From: Halosimplex pelagicum
GTDB lineage: Archaea > Halobacteriota > Halobacteria > Halobacteriales > Haloarculaceae
Length of the DNA: 64,000 nt
Assembly: GCF_013415905.1 (NCBI RefSeq)
Contig: NZ_CP058909.1
Coordinates: 1,798,001 to 1,862,000 of the forward strand
Direction: 5' to 3'
Below are positions 52,411 through 61,572 of this stretch, one piece after another (the first letter of the stretch is position 1; each line of letters starts with the position of its first letter). Position numbers and translations under genes: made by a program. The notes below the pieces were generated by a model. The model searched no databases. It was not told the DNA's origin and saw nothing but the letters and a program-made list of their open reading frames with translations.

Positions 52411-52898
52411 GCGTCGTCCGCCGCCCCGCCCGCGGGTCGGTGTGGATCGCCCTCGCACCGGCCGTCGTCGCCGTCCTCGGCCTCTCGGTCAACCTCGGCT
52501 CGTTCGTCGTCGCCGCGGCCGGCCTCGCCGTCGTCGGCTTCGGGACCAGCCGGGCCTCTCGCTCGCTCGTGACCGTCGGCAGCGGCCTGATCTTCGCCGG
52601 CGTCCTCAACGCCGGCGCCCGCGGCGCCCCGCCGGCCGTCCTGCTGCTCGTGACCGCCGCCACGATCGTCACCTGGACGACCGCCGAGCACGTCGTCGGC
52701 CTCGCCGAACACCTGGGCCGCGAGGCCCCGGTCCAGCGGTCGATCCTCGTCCACCTCGGCGGCGCGACGCTGACGACGCTGCTGGCCGGCGGCATCGGCC
52801 TCGGCGTCTTCCTGACCTCGACCGCCACGCTCACGCCCGGCGTCCTCGTCTTCCTGCTCGTCGGCAGCGGGCTGTTGCTGTACGCGCTCGAACCCTGA
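52407..52898 (+). CDS. Membrane protein, last gene of DUF58 cluster 2 (DUF7519-like)
   Basis: The 163-residue protein starts at a GTG overlapping the fused gene's stop (GTGA, 52407-52410). It has five to six transmembrane helices. The polar stretch VVGLAEHLGREAPVQRSILV aligns with the equivalent part of the cluster 1 protein. It completes the second DUF4129-DUF58-membrane protein set. Confidence 0.7.
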   Translation: MSVVRRPARGSVWIALAPAVVAVLGLSVNLGSFVVAAAGLAVVGFGTSRASRSLVTVGSGLIFAGVLNAGARGAPPAVLLLVTAATIVTWTTAEHVVGLAEHLGREAPVQRSILVHLGGATLTTLLAGGIGLGVFLTSTATLTPGVLVFLLVGSGLLLYALEP

Positions 52899-52980
52899 CG
52901 GGGCGCCCGGCACGCGCTCGGACCGACCCGGTCCACCACAAGGGTTTCCAGGCCGCCGGTCAAACCACTCGACTGACAGC

Positions 52981-53151
52981 ATGGACCTGGCTACGCGACC
53001 GGAGGCCGTCGCGGCGCTCGCGGGAGCCGGTCTCCTGGCGGCCCTCGGCGGGCTGGTCCACTGGTACGGTCCGCTGTGGGCCGGCGCCCTGGTCGTCGCC
53101 GGCGCGGCCTACGTCGCCTTCGAGACCGCGTTCGCCGACGCGTCGTTCTGA
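52981..53151 (+). CDS. Small 56-residue membrane protein
   Basis: A short frame from the ATG at 52981 encodes a Leu/Ala-rich peptide with two transmembrane segments (VAALAGAGLLAALGGLVHWY and LWAGALVVAGAAYVAF) and ends in DASF. Codon third positions are almost all G or C, as in real genes here, and the gap between flanking genes fits it well. It could be an accessory piece of the DUF58 cluster, but nothing shows that directly. Confidence 0.55.
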   Translation: MDLATRPEAVAALAGAGLLAALGGLVHWYGPLWAGALVVAGAAYVAFETAFADASF

Positions 53152-53227
53152 CGGTCCCCGGTCGAACGACTCGCACCCGCTCGTGTGCAAGGTGAAGGTA
53201 GTTGCGCGGCCCGACCCGAAGGCGGGT

Positions 53228-53581
53228 ATGGCCGAGAACGACACCGACCACGAGCAGGGCGTCGAGTTCGGGTCGATCGAGTCGGTCTTCGAGGAGGTGT
53301 CCTACCCGGTGACCGCCGGCGAACTCGTCGACGAGTACGGCGACCGGGAGATCGGGCGTACGAGCGCCGACCCGATCGCCATCCGGGATCTGTTCGCCGG
53401 CGCGGGCGAGCAGTCCTTCGAGTCCGACGAGGAACTGCGCCAGGGGATGCTCAACATGATGCCCGCCGAGTCGGTGGGTCGCCAGCGCTACTCCGACCGC
53501 GGCGGCTCCGACCAGGACGATATCGACCAGGGAGAGATGGCTGACGACAACGAACGGCAGGTCGAGGACCGCGGCGAGTGA
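53228..53581 (+). CDS. DUF5789/DUF2795-like small acidic protein
   Basis: The 117-residue protein has the pattern VEFGSIESVFEEVSYPVTAG then ELVDEYGDREI, seen in haloarchaeal proteins related to DUF2795. An acidic, disordered tail follows (GGSDQDDIDQGEMADDNERQ). It is cytoplasmic with no enzyme motif. A role in nucleic-acid or protein interaction is possible. The stop lies 6 nt from the end of the convergent MoxR gene. Confidence 0.65.
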   Translation: MAENDTDHEQGVEFGSIESVFEEVSYPVTAGELVDEYGDREIGRTSADPIAIRDLFAGAGEQSFESDEELRQGMLNMMPAESVGRQRYSDRGGSDQDDIDQGEMADDNERQVEDRGE

Positions 53582-53587
53582 CCGGCC

Positions 53588-54535
53588 TCAGACCGTCGGG
53601 ACCGGCACCTCGTCGAGCACGGCGTCGACGACGGTGGACTTCCGGACCTCGTCGACGCGGGCGTCGGGCGTGAGGACGACGCGGTGGGCGAGCACCGGCT
53701 GGGCGACGCGTTTCACGTCGTCGGGGGTGACGTACTCGCGGCCGACCATGGCGGCGCGGGCGCGGGTCGCCTCCAGCAGGCGCTGGGTCCCGCGCGGGGA
53801 GACGCCCACCTCGACGCGGCGGTCCTGTCGAGTCGCGCGGGCGATGGCCGAGACGTAGGTCACCAGGTCGTCGTCGACGCGGACCTGCTCTGGGGCTTCC
53901 CGGAGGTCGGTCACGAGGTCCTGGTTCAGCACCGGCGAGACCGAGGGGCTCTGCTCGCTGCGGCCCAGGCGGCGGTGGAGCAGCTCCTCCTCGCCGGCCT
54001 CGTCGGGGTAGCCGATCGAGGACTTGACGAGGAAGCGGTCGACCTGCGCCTCGGGGAGTTCGAACGTCCCCTCCATCTCGACGGGGTTCTGCGTCGCGAG
54101 GACGAAGAAGGGGGAGGGCAGCTCGTAGGTGTCGCCGTCGACGGTGACCTGCTCCTCCTCCATGGCTTCGAGGAGGGCGGACTGGGTCTTGGGCGGCGCG
54201 CGGTTGATCTCGTCGGCCAGCACGACGTTGGCGAACAGCGGGCCTTCGTTGAACTCGAACTCCCGCTCGCGCTCGTTGAAGACGTGGGTGCCGGTGATGT
54301 CGGCGGGCAACAGGTCGGGGGTGAACTGCACGCGGGAGAAGTCGAGGCCGAGGGCGGTGGCCATACTGCGGGCGGTGAGCGTCTTCCCGGTCCCCGGCAC
54401 GTCCTCCATGAGGACGTGGCCGCGGCCGACGAATCCCAGCAGCACGGTCTCGAGGAACTCCCGGTCGGCGATGACGGCCGAACCGATCTCGTCGAGGACC
54501 CGGTCGCACTCCGCGTTCGCTTCGCTTACGTCCAT
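53588..54535 (-). CDS. MoxR family AAA+ ATPase
   Basis: The 315-residue protein has Walker A VPGTGKT (Lys51), Walker B VVLADEINRAPP (Asp108-Glu109), FFVLATQNPVEMEGTFELPE (sensor 1), and GVSPRGTQRLLEATRARA (sensor 2 region with its Arg). MoxR ATPases work with DUF58/vWA proteins to fold or assemble membrane and surface proteins. It lies convergent to DUF58 cluster 2 and 6 nt from the DUF5789 gene, so it probably serves that cluster and perhaps cluster 1, which has no MoxR of its own. The start at 54535 is chosen over a Met 8 codons upstream. Confidence 0.88.
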   Translation of the reverse strand: MDVSEANAECDRVLDEIGSAVIADREFLETVLLGFVGRGHVLMEDVPGTGKTLTARSMATALGLDFSRVQFTPDLLPADITGTHVFNEREREFEFNEGPLFANVVLADEINRAPPKTQSALLEAMEEEQVTVDGDTYELPSPFFVLATQNPVEMEGTFELPEAQVDRFLVKSSIGYPDEAGEEELLHRRLGRSEQSPSVSPVLNQDLVTDLREAPEQVRVDDDLVTYVSAIARATRQDRRVEVGVSPRGTQRLLEATRARAAMVGREYVTPDDVKRVAQPVLAHRVVLTPDARVDEVRKSTVVDAVLDEVPVPTV

Positions 54536-54741
54536 GGCGTCCCGTGAGCGCGCCGACAAGTTAGGCGTTGGGTCTGGCGCCGCGGTCCGGTCGCCGTCCC
54601 GGGCCGCCCGCCGGCCACACCCTACCGACCGTCCGCCCTCGACTCCGCGGCTGTCGACCGTCGACGCGCCTCCGCCGACTCCCCGACGCGAGCGGGACGA
54701 ACCGTAACGGATAAAGTCGGCCTGCGTGTAGCGGTGAGTGA

Positions 54742-54826
54742 GCCGAGGTAGCCTAGCCTGGCCAAGGCGCCTGCTTCGAGAGCAGGTCTCCGCAAGGACT
54801 CAGGAGTTCAAATCTCCTCCTCGGCG
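54742..54826 (+). tRNA. tRNA-Ser (anticodon CGA)
   Basis: An 85-nt cloverleaf. The acceptor stem gccgagg pairs with cctcggc, with discriminator G at 54826. The anticodon stem cctgc/gcagg holds the loop ttcgaga, giving CGA. The long variable arm (tctccgcaaggactca region) is the class II mark of serine tRNAs. The T stem aggag/ctcct has loop ttcaaat. No intron is present and CCA is not encoded. A TATA-like ggataaag lies about 30 nt upstream. Confidence 0.95.
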
Positions 54827-54893
54827 TTTCTCGCGACCCACGCCGCCCAGCGACGGGCACGACCGTCGCTCCGTCGTCGCGAACCGCCAGCGG

Positions 54894-55364
54894 TCACGCC
54901 ACCGCGAGCGCGCCCCCGACCAGCGCGCTCGCGACGAGGAGGTACGCGAGGGCGGACAACGCCCAGTCCCGGCGCACGCGGCCGACTCGCTCGTCGGGCA
55001 CCCGACCGTAGGTCGGTACGACGACGAACGAGAAGAACCAGTTCATGAGGACGAACAGCGCGGCGCCAGCGACAGCGAGCGCGAGGGCGGTCCCGTCGAG
55101 GAGCCACCGTGTCGCGGCGACACCGGCGAGGAAGAGGACGCCGGTCCCGACGCCGGCGCCGTAGTGGGCGGCCGTCGCGACGCCGTCGGGCGCCGATTCG
55201 AGGGTCGCGTCCGAGAGCGTCCCGGCGGCCACCCGCGGCGCGGTCGGCCCCTCCGGGAGGCGGTTCATCGGCAGATCCATGCCCAGCGTCGCCACCAGCC
55301 CGACCGCCGCGCCGGCCAGCAGGCCGACGGGCAGCCAGTCGATCGTCAGCGTTCCGACCGTCAT
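54894..55364 (-). CDS. Hypothetical membrane protein
   Basis: The 156-residue protein starts at the ATG at 55364. Four transmembrane helices are visible, with the polar segment DLPMNRLPEGPTAPRVAAGT between the first and second. WFFSFVVVPTYGRVPDERVG lies before the last helix. It is probably a conserved haloarchaeal protein; I recognise no family. It is single, upstream of the sulfatase gene's 3' end on the same strand. Confidence 0.62.
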   Translation of the reverse strand: MTVGTLTIDWLPVGLLAGAAVGLVATLGMDLPMNRLPEGPTAPRVAAGTLSDATLESAPDGVATAAHYGAGVGTGVLFLAGVAATRWLLDGTALALAVAGAALFVLMNWFFSFVVVPTYGRVPDERVGRVRRDWALSALAYLLVASALVGGALAVA

Positions 55365-55475
55365 GGCGAGCGTAACGACCGGACCGACAAAACGGGCCTC
55401 ACCAACTGGTTGGGCCGACGCGTCGGCGGACCGACCGCGAGCCGACACGGTGCCGGTCCGTGCGAGGAGCGGTCG

Positions 55476-56996
55476 CTACCGCAGGTACTCGGCGGGCGTC
55501 TCCTCGACGACGCCGTCGCGGCGCTCGATCTCCGCGGCGTGTTCCTCGCGGCCGGTCTCGCGCAGGCGCTCGGCGTAGGTGTCCGTCGCGTCGCGCAGGT
55601 AGGTCGGGCCGCCTTCGCGGATCTCCTCGACGAGCGGGTCGACGAGCGCCCGCGGCGCGTCGGGGTTCCCACCGTTCCGGCCGGTGGCGGCGTCGGTATC
55701 GCGTTCGGTGAGCCACTGTTCCAGCAGGGCCAGTCCGCGCCGGGCGACCTCGGGACGCTCGCGCGCGAGGTTCTCGGTCTCGTGGGGGTCGGCGTCGAGG
55801 TCGTAGAGTTCGACCGGCGCGAACTCCTTCCAGCCGTCGTGGTACGTGCGCAGCAGCAGCCAGTCGTCGAAGCGAACCCCCCGCTGGCAGGCCCACGCGC
55901 CCTGCCCGGTGACGAGGAACTCCCGGCCGTCGGACTCGCCGTCGACCAGCGCGGGCAGGAACGACTCGCCGTCCCATCCCTCGGGCACGCTCCCGCCCGC
56001 GAGGTCGACGAGCGTCGCCGCGAAGTCGACGTGGTAGTGGATGTCGTCGTCGACGCCCGGTTCCACGTCGGGGCCGGAAACGATCAGCGGGACGCGACAG
56101 GTCTTGTCGTCGGCGGTCTGGTGGTCACCGTAGACGTTGAGTTCGCCGAGGTTCTCGCCGTGGTCCGCGGAGATCACGACCAGGGTCTCCTCGTAGACGC
56201 CCGCGTCCTTCAGTCGCTCGACCAGTCGGCCGATGTAGTCGTCCATGTACCGAATACCGACGTCGTAGCCGTCGACCCAGCGACGGAAGTCCTCGCGGTC
56301 GGCGATCTCGTCGGGCGTCCGATCGAGGTCGTCGGGCCCGCGGCCGTAGAGGTAGCCGTGGTGGAGGTCGCGGGCGCTGTGGGGCCCGTAGCTCTCGTAC
56401 TGCTCGGCGATGCGTTCGTCGGTGAGCCACTCGGGCGCGGGGTCGTCCTCGAAGGGGTTGCCGTACTCCTGTGGCGTGTCGTAAGGTGTGTGTGGGTCCC
56501 AGAAGTTGACGTGGAGGTACCAGTCCGCCTCGGTCGCGTGGTCGTCGAGCCACGACTCGGCGTGGGGCGCGACGACCTCGGCGCGCTCGGCGCCGCCGCC
56601 GCCGGTGTCGCGGTACTCCTCGAAGCCGTCGAGGACGTGCCAGGCGCCGTGGCGCTGGGGGAACGGGCTGACCAGGGCCGTGGTGTGCCCTCGGTTCAGG
56701 AGTTCGCGCGGGAGCGTGCGGTAGCGGCCGCCGGTCGAGGTGCCGCGCGACGCCCCCCGGTGGCGGACGTCGGCGTTCGTTCCCGAGTGGTTGACCACGC
56801 CGGTGTGGCGGCCGAAGCGGCCGGTGAAAAACGCCGTCCGCGAGGGGAGGCACGGCGCGTCGGAGACGTAGTAGTTCGTGAACCGACGGCCCTCGGCGGC
56901 GATCCCGTCGATCGTCGGCGACGTGTCGCGGTGGTAGCCGTAACAGCCGAGGTGATCCGGTCTGAGCGAGTCGCAGTCGACGTACAGGATCCGCAT
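55476..56996 (-). CDS. Sulfatase family hydrolase
   Basis: The 506-residue protein has the alkaline-phosphatase-fold sulfatase motifs: metal ligands in VDCDSLRPDH (Asp7 and Asp9), the catalytic CLPSR motif (Cys49, converted to formylglycine in true sulfatases), then TGRFGRHTGV, and VVISADHGENLGE for the second metal site. It has no signal peptide, so it acts in the cytoplasm or is a phosphonate/phosphate ester hydrolase. The activating enzyme is not in the window. It is the only gene of its kind here, on the minus strand. Confidence 0.88.
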   Translation of the reverse strand: MRILYVDCDSLRPDHLGCYGYHRDTSPTIDGIAAEGRRFTNYYVSDAPCLPSRTAFFTGRFGRHTGVVNHSGTNADVRHRGASRGTSTGGRYRTLPRELLNRGHTTALVSPFPQRHGAWHVLDGFEEYRDTGGGGAERAEVVAPHAESWLDDHATEADWYLHVNFWDPHTPYDTPQEYGNPFEDDPAPEWLTDERIAEQYESYGPHSARDLHHGYLYGRGPDDLDRTPDEIADREDFRRWVDGYDVGIRYMDDYIGRLVERLKDAGVYEETLVVISADHGENLGELNVYGDHQTADDKTCRVPLIVSGPDVEPGVDDDIHYHVDFAATLVDLAGGSVPEGWDGESFLPALVDGESDGREFLVTGQGAWACQRGVRFDDWLLLRTYHDGWKEFAPVELYDLDADPHETENLARERPEVARRGLALLEQWLTERDTDAATGRNGGNPDAPRALVDPLVEEIREGGPTYLRDATDTYAERLRETGREEHAAEIERRDGVVEETPAEYLR

Positions 56997-57061
56997 ACGG
57001 GCGGGGCGCGAGCGGGCCGCAAAAGCGTTCGGACGCCGGAAGCCCGCGCCGCAACCCGCGC

Positions 57062-57583
57062 TCAGCCGCCGGTCCCGGGGTTCTGATAGACCGCGGTGAC
57101 GATGCCGGCGGTCTGGCCGAGGCCGACGGCGGCGATGCCGACGGCGGCGTCGACCTCGGAGCCGGCCAGTCCGTAGGTGGCCGCGCCGGCAAGCGCGAGG
57201 ATGGCACCGGAGAGGTAGATCCGGTTGAACGGCGGCTCCATCTCGGCTGCGGTCGCGACGTAGGCCAGCGCCGGGACGACCATCCAGCCGTACAGCGTCA
57301 CCGGGAGCGTGGGGTCGGCGTCGGGCGTGACCGCCAGGTCGACGGCGCCGACGAGCGTGATCGCGAACCCGACGACGACGACCCCCTGCCAGACGGCCAG
57401 CACGGGCCCGGTCATCTCCCCGCGGGCGAGGACGGCGAACGCGCCGAGCAGGACGGTCATCACCGAGAGCCCGACCAGCAGGACGTGTCGCGACACGAGC
57501 GGCGAGACGTGGGCGCCCAGCGTCAGGGTCCAGGCGGCGGGGACGAGGACGGCGGGAGCGACATCTGTCAGCGAGCGGCTCAC
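57062..57583 (-). CDS. Hypothetical membrane protein
   Basis: The 173-residue protein has five to six transmembrane segments with few polar residues: LVPAAWTLTLGAHVSPLVSR at the start, then VLAVWQGVVVVGFAITLVGA and AEMEPPFNRIYLSGAILALA. I recognise no family. It lies just upstream of the sulfatase on the same strand; the 66-nt gap permits co-transcription. Confidence 0.62.
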   Translation of the reverse strand: MSRSLTDVAPAVLVPAAWTLTLGAHVSPLVSRHVLLVGLSVMTVLLGAFAVLARGEMTGPVLAVWQGVVVVGFAITLVGAVDLAVTPDADPTLPVTLYGWMVVPALAYVATAAEMEPPFNRIYLSGAILALAGAATYGLAGSEVDAAVGIAAVGLGQTAGIVTAVYQNPGTGG

Positions 57584-57668
57584 GGCGGGAGGTACGGCGG
57601 ACTCCGTGTTCGGCGTTTCGGTCGGCGTCGAGCGAGGCGAGCGCCCAGGCGGGGCGACTCGCGGCCGC

Positions 57669-59543
57669 TCACAGCCGCGCGACGAGGAAGATGAGCGCCG
57701 ACACCGAGAGGGCGGCGGTGATGATGGCGCCGGCCAGCGGCGCGCCCATCGAGACGGCGGCGTTGGCGGTCGAGGCGAGCATCTCCGTGCGGTCGTTGCC
57801 GAAGACGGTCACCTCGGCGCTCTCGGTCTCCATGCCCGCCTCGACGGGTTCGAGGTCGGCCTTGGCCCGTTCGACGAGGTCCTCGATGGCCGCGACGATC
57901 TCGGCTTCGGGGATGACGTCGCCGACCTGGTTCTCGGCCTCCATCGTGTTGACGACGTGGGTGTCGGTCGTCAGCACCTCGACGCGGTCGACGGTGTCGA
58001 CGGCGTCGACGATCCGCTCGCGCAGGCCGGGGACCATGTTGTTGCCGTCGACGAACACGTAGGCGGTCTGCTGGCCGTCCACGTCGAACACCGCCACGCG
58101 GATGCCCAGCGGGCCGATGCCATCCTCGGGCTCCCAGTCGGTCTCGTCCCAGGCGACGCCGCACTCGAAGGGTTTGCGGGTCGCGGCGGCGAGCCGGGCG
58201 CCGGCGTCGCGGGCGCCGTCGATCATGTCGAACGAGCGCTGGCTGCCGGGGACAACGTGGCCCAGATCCTCGCCTGCCAGGCCGTTGTTGCAGTTGTGGG
58301 CGTCGGCGAGCATCACCTCGTCGAGGTCGCCGGTGCGGGCCTCGGCGACGGCGGAGAGGCCGACAGCGTACTCCACGTCGTCGGCGAACTCCGGCGAGAA
58401 CGTCGACGCGAGGAAGGCGCCGTCGCCGAACGCCTGGCCGGTCAGGGTGGCGTCGCCCTCCGTGAGGCGGACGGACTCGGTCGCCGTCGCGCCGTACTCG
58501 ATGCGCTGGTAGGCGGTCTCGGCGGTGTCGATGACGGTCTCGACCTCCCGCTCGGTGACGAGATTGAAGTCGTGGCCGGCGGTGGCGTGGGGCGGGAAGG
58601 CCAGCCCGTCGGCCTGCTCGGCGATCCGCCGGGGGAGGTTGCCGCCGCCGATGTCGCCCATCGGACCGGGGTGGAGCATCGGGAGGACGAACCGCGCCTT
58701 CTCGCCGCCCTCCGGTCGGCGTACCGAGAGCACGGTCACGGGGACGATGGCGTCCTCGCCGATATCCTCGAAGAACGTCTCCAGCTCCCGGCTGCCCTCG
58801 GCGACGTGGCCGATGAACCCGCGGACGAAGTCGAGGACGCTCACGCCGAGGCTGCGCTTCCATGGCTGGTCGATGACGGTGAGGAACAGCCAGACGCAGC
58901 CGGCGTAGACGACGCAGATGAGCGCGAGCAGGCCGAACTTCCCGGGGTCGGCGTACTGCATCTCGGCGATGCGCCGGGGCGCCTCGTCGGGGCGGAAGAG
59001 GAACGCGCGGGCTATCGGTCCGCCGCCGAACTCCATGTAGCGCATCGCCCCGCTGTAGACGAACAGCAGCAGCGCCGCCGAGGCGGTCTGGATGCTGGCG
59101 GCCGCCGACGCGACGACCAGTCGCTGGCGCGAGACGGCCATGATGACGAACAGTCGCAGGGCGAAGATCGACGCCAGCGCGACCAGCAGGGCGTCGACGA
59201 CGAACTCCTGGCCCAGCGGCGTCACGAACGCGACGAACCCCGCGACGGTCAACACGCCGATGGTGACGAGCTCGCAGGCCAGCGCCAAAAGCGACGCCTG
59301 GTTGCGCGAGAGCTGGCCGCCGAGCTTGCGGTCGACGTACGGCGTGAACACGCTCGCCACGACGGTCGGGATGCCGATGTAGAACAGCCCCTCCCAGGCG
59401 TCCTCGAAGACGAACCGGGAGTCGAAGGCCGCGACGCCGGCGATCGCCGCGATGAGCAGGGCGAAGCCGACGCTGGAGTACCAGCTGGGCGCGCGGAAGA
59501 CGAACCGCGAGAGGCTCGCGAGATTGCCCTGAGTGGTCGTCAT
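57669..59543 (-). CDS. DUF2070 family archaeal membrane protein
   Basis: The 624-residue protein fits DUF2070. About seven transmembrane helices in the first 235 residues lead to a large soluble domain with FVLPMLHPGPMGDIGGGNLP (conserved His-Pro-Gly), ATAGHDFNLVTERE, MLADAHNCNNG and VFVDGNNMVPGLRERI. A last transmembrane helix lies at the end (AIITAALSVSALIFLVARL). The His/Asp-rich motifs suggest a metal-dependent enzyme acting at the membrane; the family's reaction is not known. It occurs widely in archaea. It is single, on the minus strand. Confidence 0.85.
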   Translation of the reverse strand: MTTTQGNLASLSRFVFRAPSWYSSVGFALLIAAIAGVAAFDSRFVFEDAWEGLFYIGIPTVVASVFTPYVDRKLGGQLSRNQASLLALACELVTIGVLTVAGFVAFVTPLGQEFVVDALLVALASIFALRLFVIMAVSRQRLVVASAAASIQTASAALLLFVYSGAMRYMEFGGGPIARAFLFRPDEAPRRIAEMQYADPGKFGLLALICVVYAGCVWLFLTVIDQPWKRSLGVSVLDFVRGFIGHVAEGSRELETFFEDIGEDAIVPVTVLSVRRPEGGEKARFVLPMLHPGPMGDIGGGNLPRRIAEQADGLAFPPHATAGHDFNLVTEREVETVIDTAETAYQRIEYGATATESVRLTEGDATLTGQAFGDGAFLASTFSPEFADDVEYAVGLSAVAEARTGDLDEVMLADAHNCNNGLAGEDLGHVVPGSQRSFDMIDGARDAGARLAAATRKPFECGVAWDETDWEPEDGIGPLGIRVAVFDVDGQQTAYVFVDGNNMVPGLRERIVDAVDTVDRVEVLTTDTHVVNTMEAENQVGDVIPEAEIVAAIEDLVERAKADLEPVEAGMETESAEVTVFGNDRTEMLASTANAAVSMGAPLAGAIITAALSVSALIFLVARL

Positions 59544-59733
59544 GACTAACCTGATCCACCAATGACCGTACGATCACTTCAAACGTGGGAGTTCCGTCAG
59601 ACGCCCGTCAGCGGTCGGTTCGAGCGCCGACACTCCGAGATCGTCGGTCGAAATCGCGCAGTCGTGCGGGTAGATAACACACAACGAGGCGGGGATCGTC
59701 CGCGGTCGCCTGACGGCGGTCGTCGGCGGTCGA

Positions 59734-60282
59734 TTACTCGCAGATGTCGAGGAAGTTCTCGAAGACCTCCTCGCCGCGCTCGGTGTGGGCGACCTCGGGG
59801 TGCCACTGGACGCCGTAGAGGTCGCGGTCGGCGTCGCTCATCGCCTCGACGCCGCAGACGTCGCTCTCGGCGGTGCGCGCGAACCCGTCGGGGACGCGGA
59901 CGACCTCGTCGGCGTGGCTCGCCCAGACTCGGGTGTTGGGTGCGAGCGAACCCACGAGCGGGTCGGCGTCCTCGACGATGTCGACGGTCACGTCGGCGTA
60001 GCCGCCGTAGTCGCCCTCGCCGACCTCGCCGCCGAGCTCCGTCGCGATGACCTGGTGACCCAGGCAGATGCCCAGCACCGGGATATCGAGGTCGAGGTAG
60101 TCGGGGCAGTTGCCGATGCGGTCGATCGAGGGGCCGCCCGAGAGGACGAGCCCGTCGGCGTCGATCTCCTCGGGGGGCGTCTCGTTGTCCACGATCTCCA
60201 CGTCCACGCCCATGTCCCGGAGCGCGCGCTGCTCCAGGTGTGTGAACTGGCCGTGGTTGTCGATCACGTCGATGCGGGTCAT
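59734..60282 (-). CDS. guaA: GMP synthase, glutamine amidotransferase subunit
   Basis: The 182-residue class I amidotransferase has the nucleophile elbow GICLGHQV (Cys73) and the His-Glu pair in GVQWHPEV (His161, Glu163). In archaea GMP synthase is split, and this subunit supplies ammonia to the ATP-pyrophosphatase subunit that converts XMP to GMP. The second subunit is not in the window. The start at 60282 is chosen over an upstream Met 6 codons earlier. The gene is divergent from the UPF0104-type gene by about 180 nt. Confidence 0.9.
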   Translation of the reverse strand: MTRIDVIDNHGQFTHLEQRALRDMGVDVEIVDNETPPEEIDADGLVLSGGPSIDRIGNCPDYLDLDIPVLGICLGHQVIATELGGEVGEGDYGGYADVTVDIVEDADPLVGSLAPNTRVWASHADEVVRVPDGFARTAESDVCGVEAMSDADRDLYGVQWHPEVAHTERGEEVFENFLDICE

Positions 60283-60465
60283 TAGGGGCCCGTAGCCCAC
60301 CGGACGGTAAAAGGCGTCCGGAACGCGCAGGACTGGCCAGGGGAAGGGGTCGCGGACGGCGACCGACGGCGTCGGACCGCGACCGCCGGAGCCGGACGGG
60401 GGACCGCGGACGCCTTCGTCCTCGGGCCACCGCGCTTATGCCGACACCCCTCGTCTCGCGGGTAG

Positions 60466-61572
60466 ATGCGACGCATCCTCCGGGTCGTCCTCGGCTTCGC
60501 GCTGGCTCTCCTCGCGGTCGGCGGCTTCCTGTGGATCGTCGGCCCGCGACAGGTCCTCGACGAACTGACCGGCGTCGACCCCGCCACGTACGCCGCGGGC
60601 TTTCTCGCGGTCGTCGCCGCGTTCTACTGCTGGAGCGAGGCGTTGCGGCGCCTGCTCGCCAGCGTCGGCGGCGACGCGGCCCGCGAGGTCGGCGGCCCCC
60701 GCTACCGCGCGGCGTTCATGAGCGGCGAGTTCCTCAAGCAGGTGGTCCCGATGGGCCACTCCGGCGGCCCGGTGTTCGTCTCCTACGCGGTCAGCAAGGA
60801 GACCGACGCGCCCTACGAGGAGGCGCTCGCGGCGGCGACGGTCGTCGAGTTCGTCAACATCGCGTCGTCGGTCGCGCTCGCCGGCGTCGGGATCGGGGTC
60901 GTCCTGCTCACGAGCGACGGGCCGATCACCCCGCTGTTCGTGGCGCTGCTCGTCGGCTTCGCGGTCGCCGTCGTCGCCCTCGGCGGGGCCGCGCTGCTGG
61001 TCAACTCCCGCCGGGCGCTCGTCGAGCGACTCGTCCTCCGGGCCGCCGGGATCGGCCGGGCGACCGTCGGGCGGCTCTCCGGGCGTGCGCGCGCCGCGCT
61101 GGCGGCCGACCGCGTCGCGGGGACGTTCGGCACCTACTACGCGGCGTTCGACCGCGCGCTGGCCGACCGGGCGGAGGTCCGGCGGGCCGCCGCCTTCTCG
61201 CTGGCCGGCTGGGCGCTCTTTCTCGCCCCGATGTACACGAGTTTCCGCGCCATCGGCGAGCCGGTGCCCTACGCGCTGGTCGTCTTCGTCGTCCCCGTGC
61301 TGAGTCTGGTCAACGTCGTGCCGCTGCCCGGCGGCCTCGGCGGGTTCGAGGTGGCGCTGGCGGCGGTCGTCGTCGCACTGGTGGGGCTGGAGCTCCCGGC
61401 CGCGACGGCCGGCGTCTTCCTCTACCGGCTGTCGAACTACTGGTTCGTCGTCCTGCTCGGCGGGCTCGCCGCGGCGTGGGTTTCGACGCGACTCGCCGAC
61501 CCGCCGAGCCCGCTCGCGCCGACCCCAGAACCCGACGGATCGTCCACGGAGTCTGCGACGGACGGTGAGTGA
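60466..61572 (+). CDS. UPF0104/LPG-synthase-type transmembrane flippase-like protein, copy 1
   Basis: The 368-residue protein has about eight transmembrane helices and the family marks SGEFLKQVVPMGHSGGP in the first third, PYALVVFVVPVLSLVNVVPL and PGGLGGFEVAL. It resembles AglD-associated and MprF-N-terminal-like flippases, proposed to move lipid-linked sugars or lipids. A polar, Pro-rich tail of 30 residues ends the protein. The paralog at 62244-63308 is its closest visible relative, so the pair arose by tandem duplication. The 670 nt between them are gene-free and repeat-rich. Confidence 0.8.
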   Translation: MRRILRVVLGFALALLAVGGFLWIVGPRQVLDELTGVDPATYAAGFLAVVAAFYCWSEALRRLLASVGGDAAREVGGPRYRAAFMSGEFLKQVVPMGHSGGPVFVSYAVSKETDAPYEEALAAATVVEFVNIASSVALAGVGIGVVLLTSDGPITPLFVALLVGFAVAVVALGGAALLVNSRRALVERLVLRAAGIGRATVGRLSGRARAALAADRVAGTFGTYYAAFDRALADRAEVRRAAAFSLAGWALFLAPMYTSFRAIGEPVPYALVVFVVPVLSLVNVVPLPGGLGGFEVALAAVVVALVGLELPAATAGVFLYRLSNYWFVVLLGGLAAAWVSTRLADPPSPLAPTPEPDGSSTESATDGE

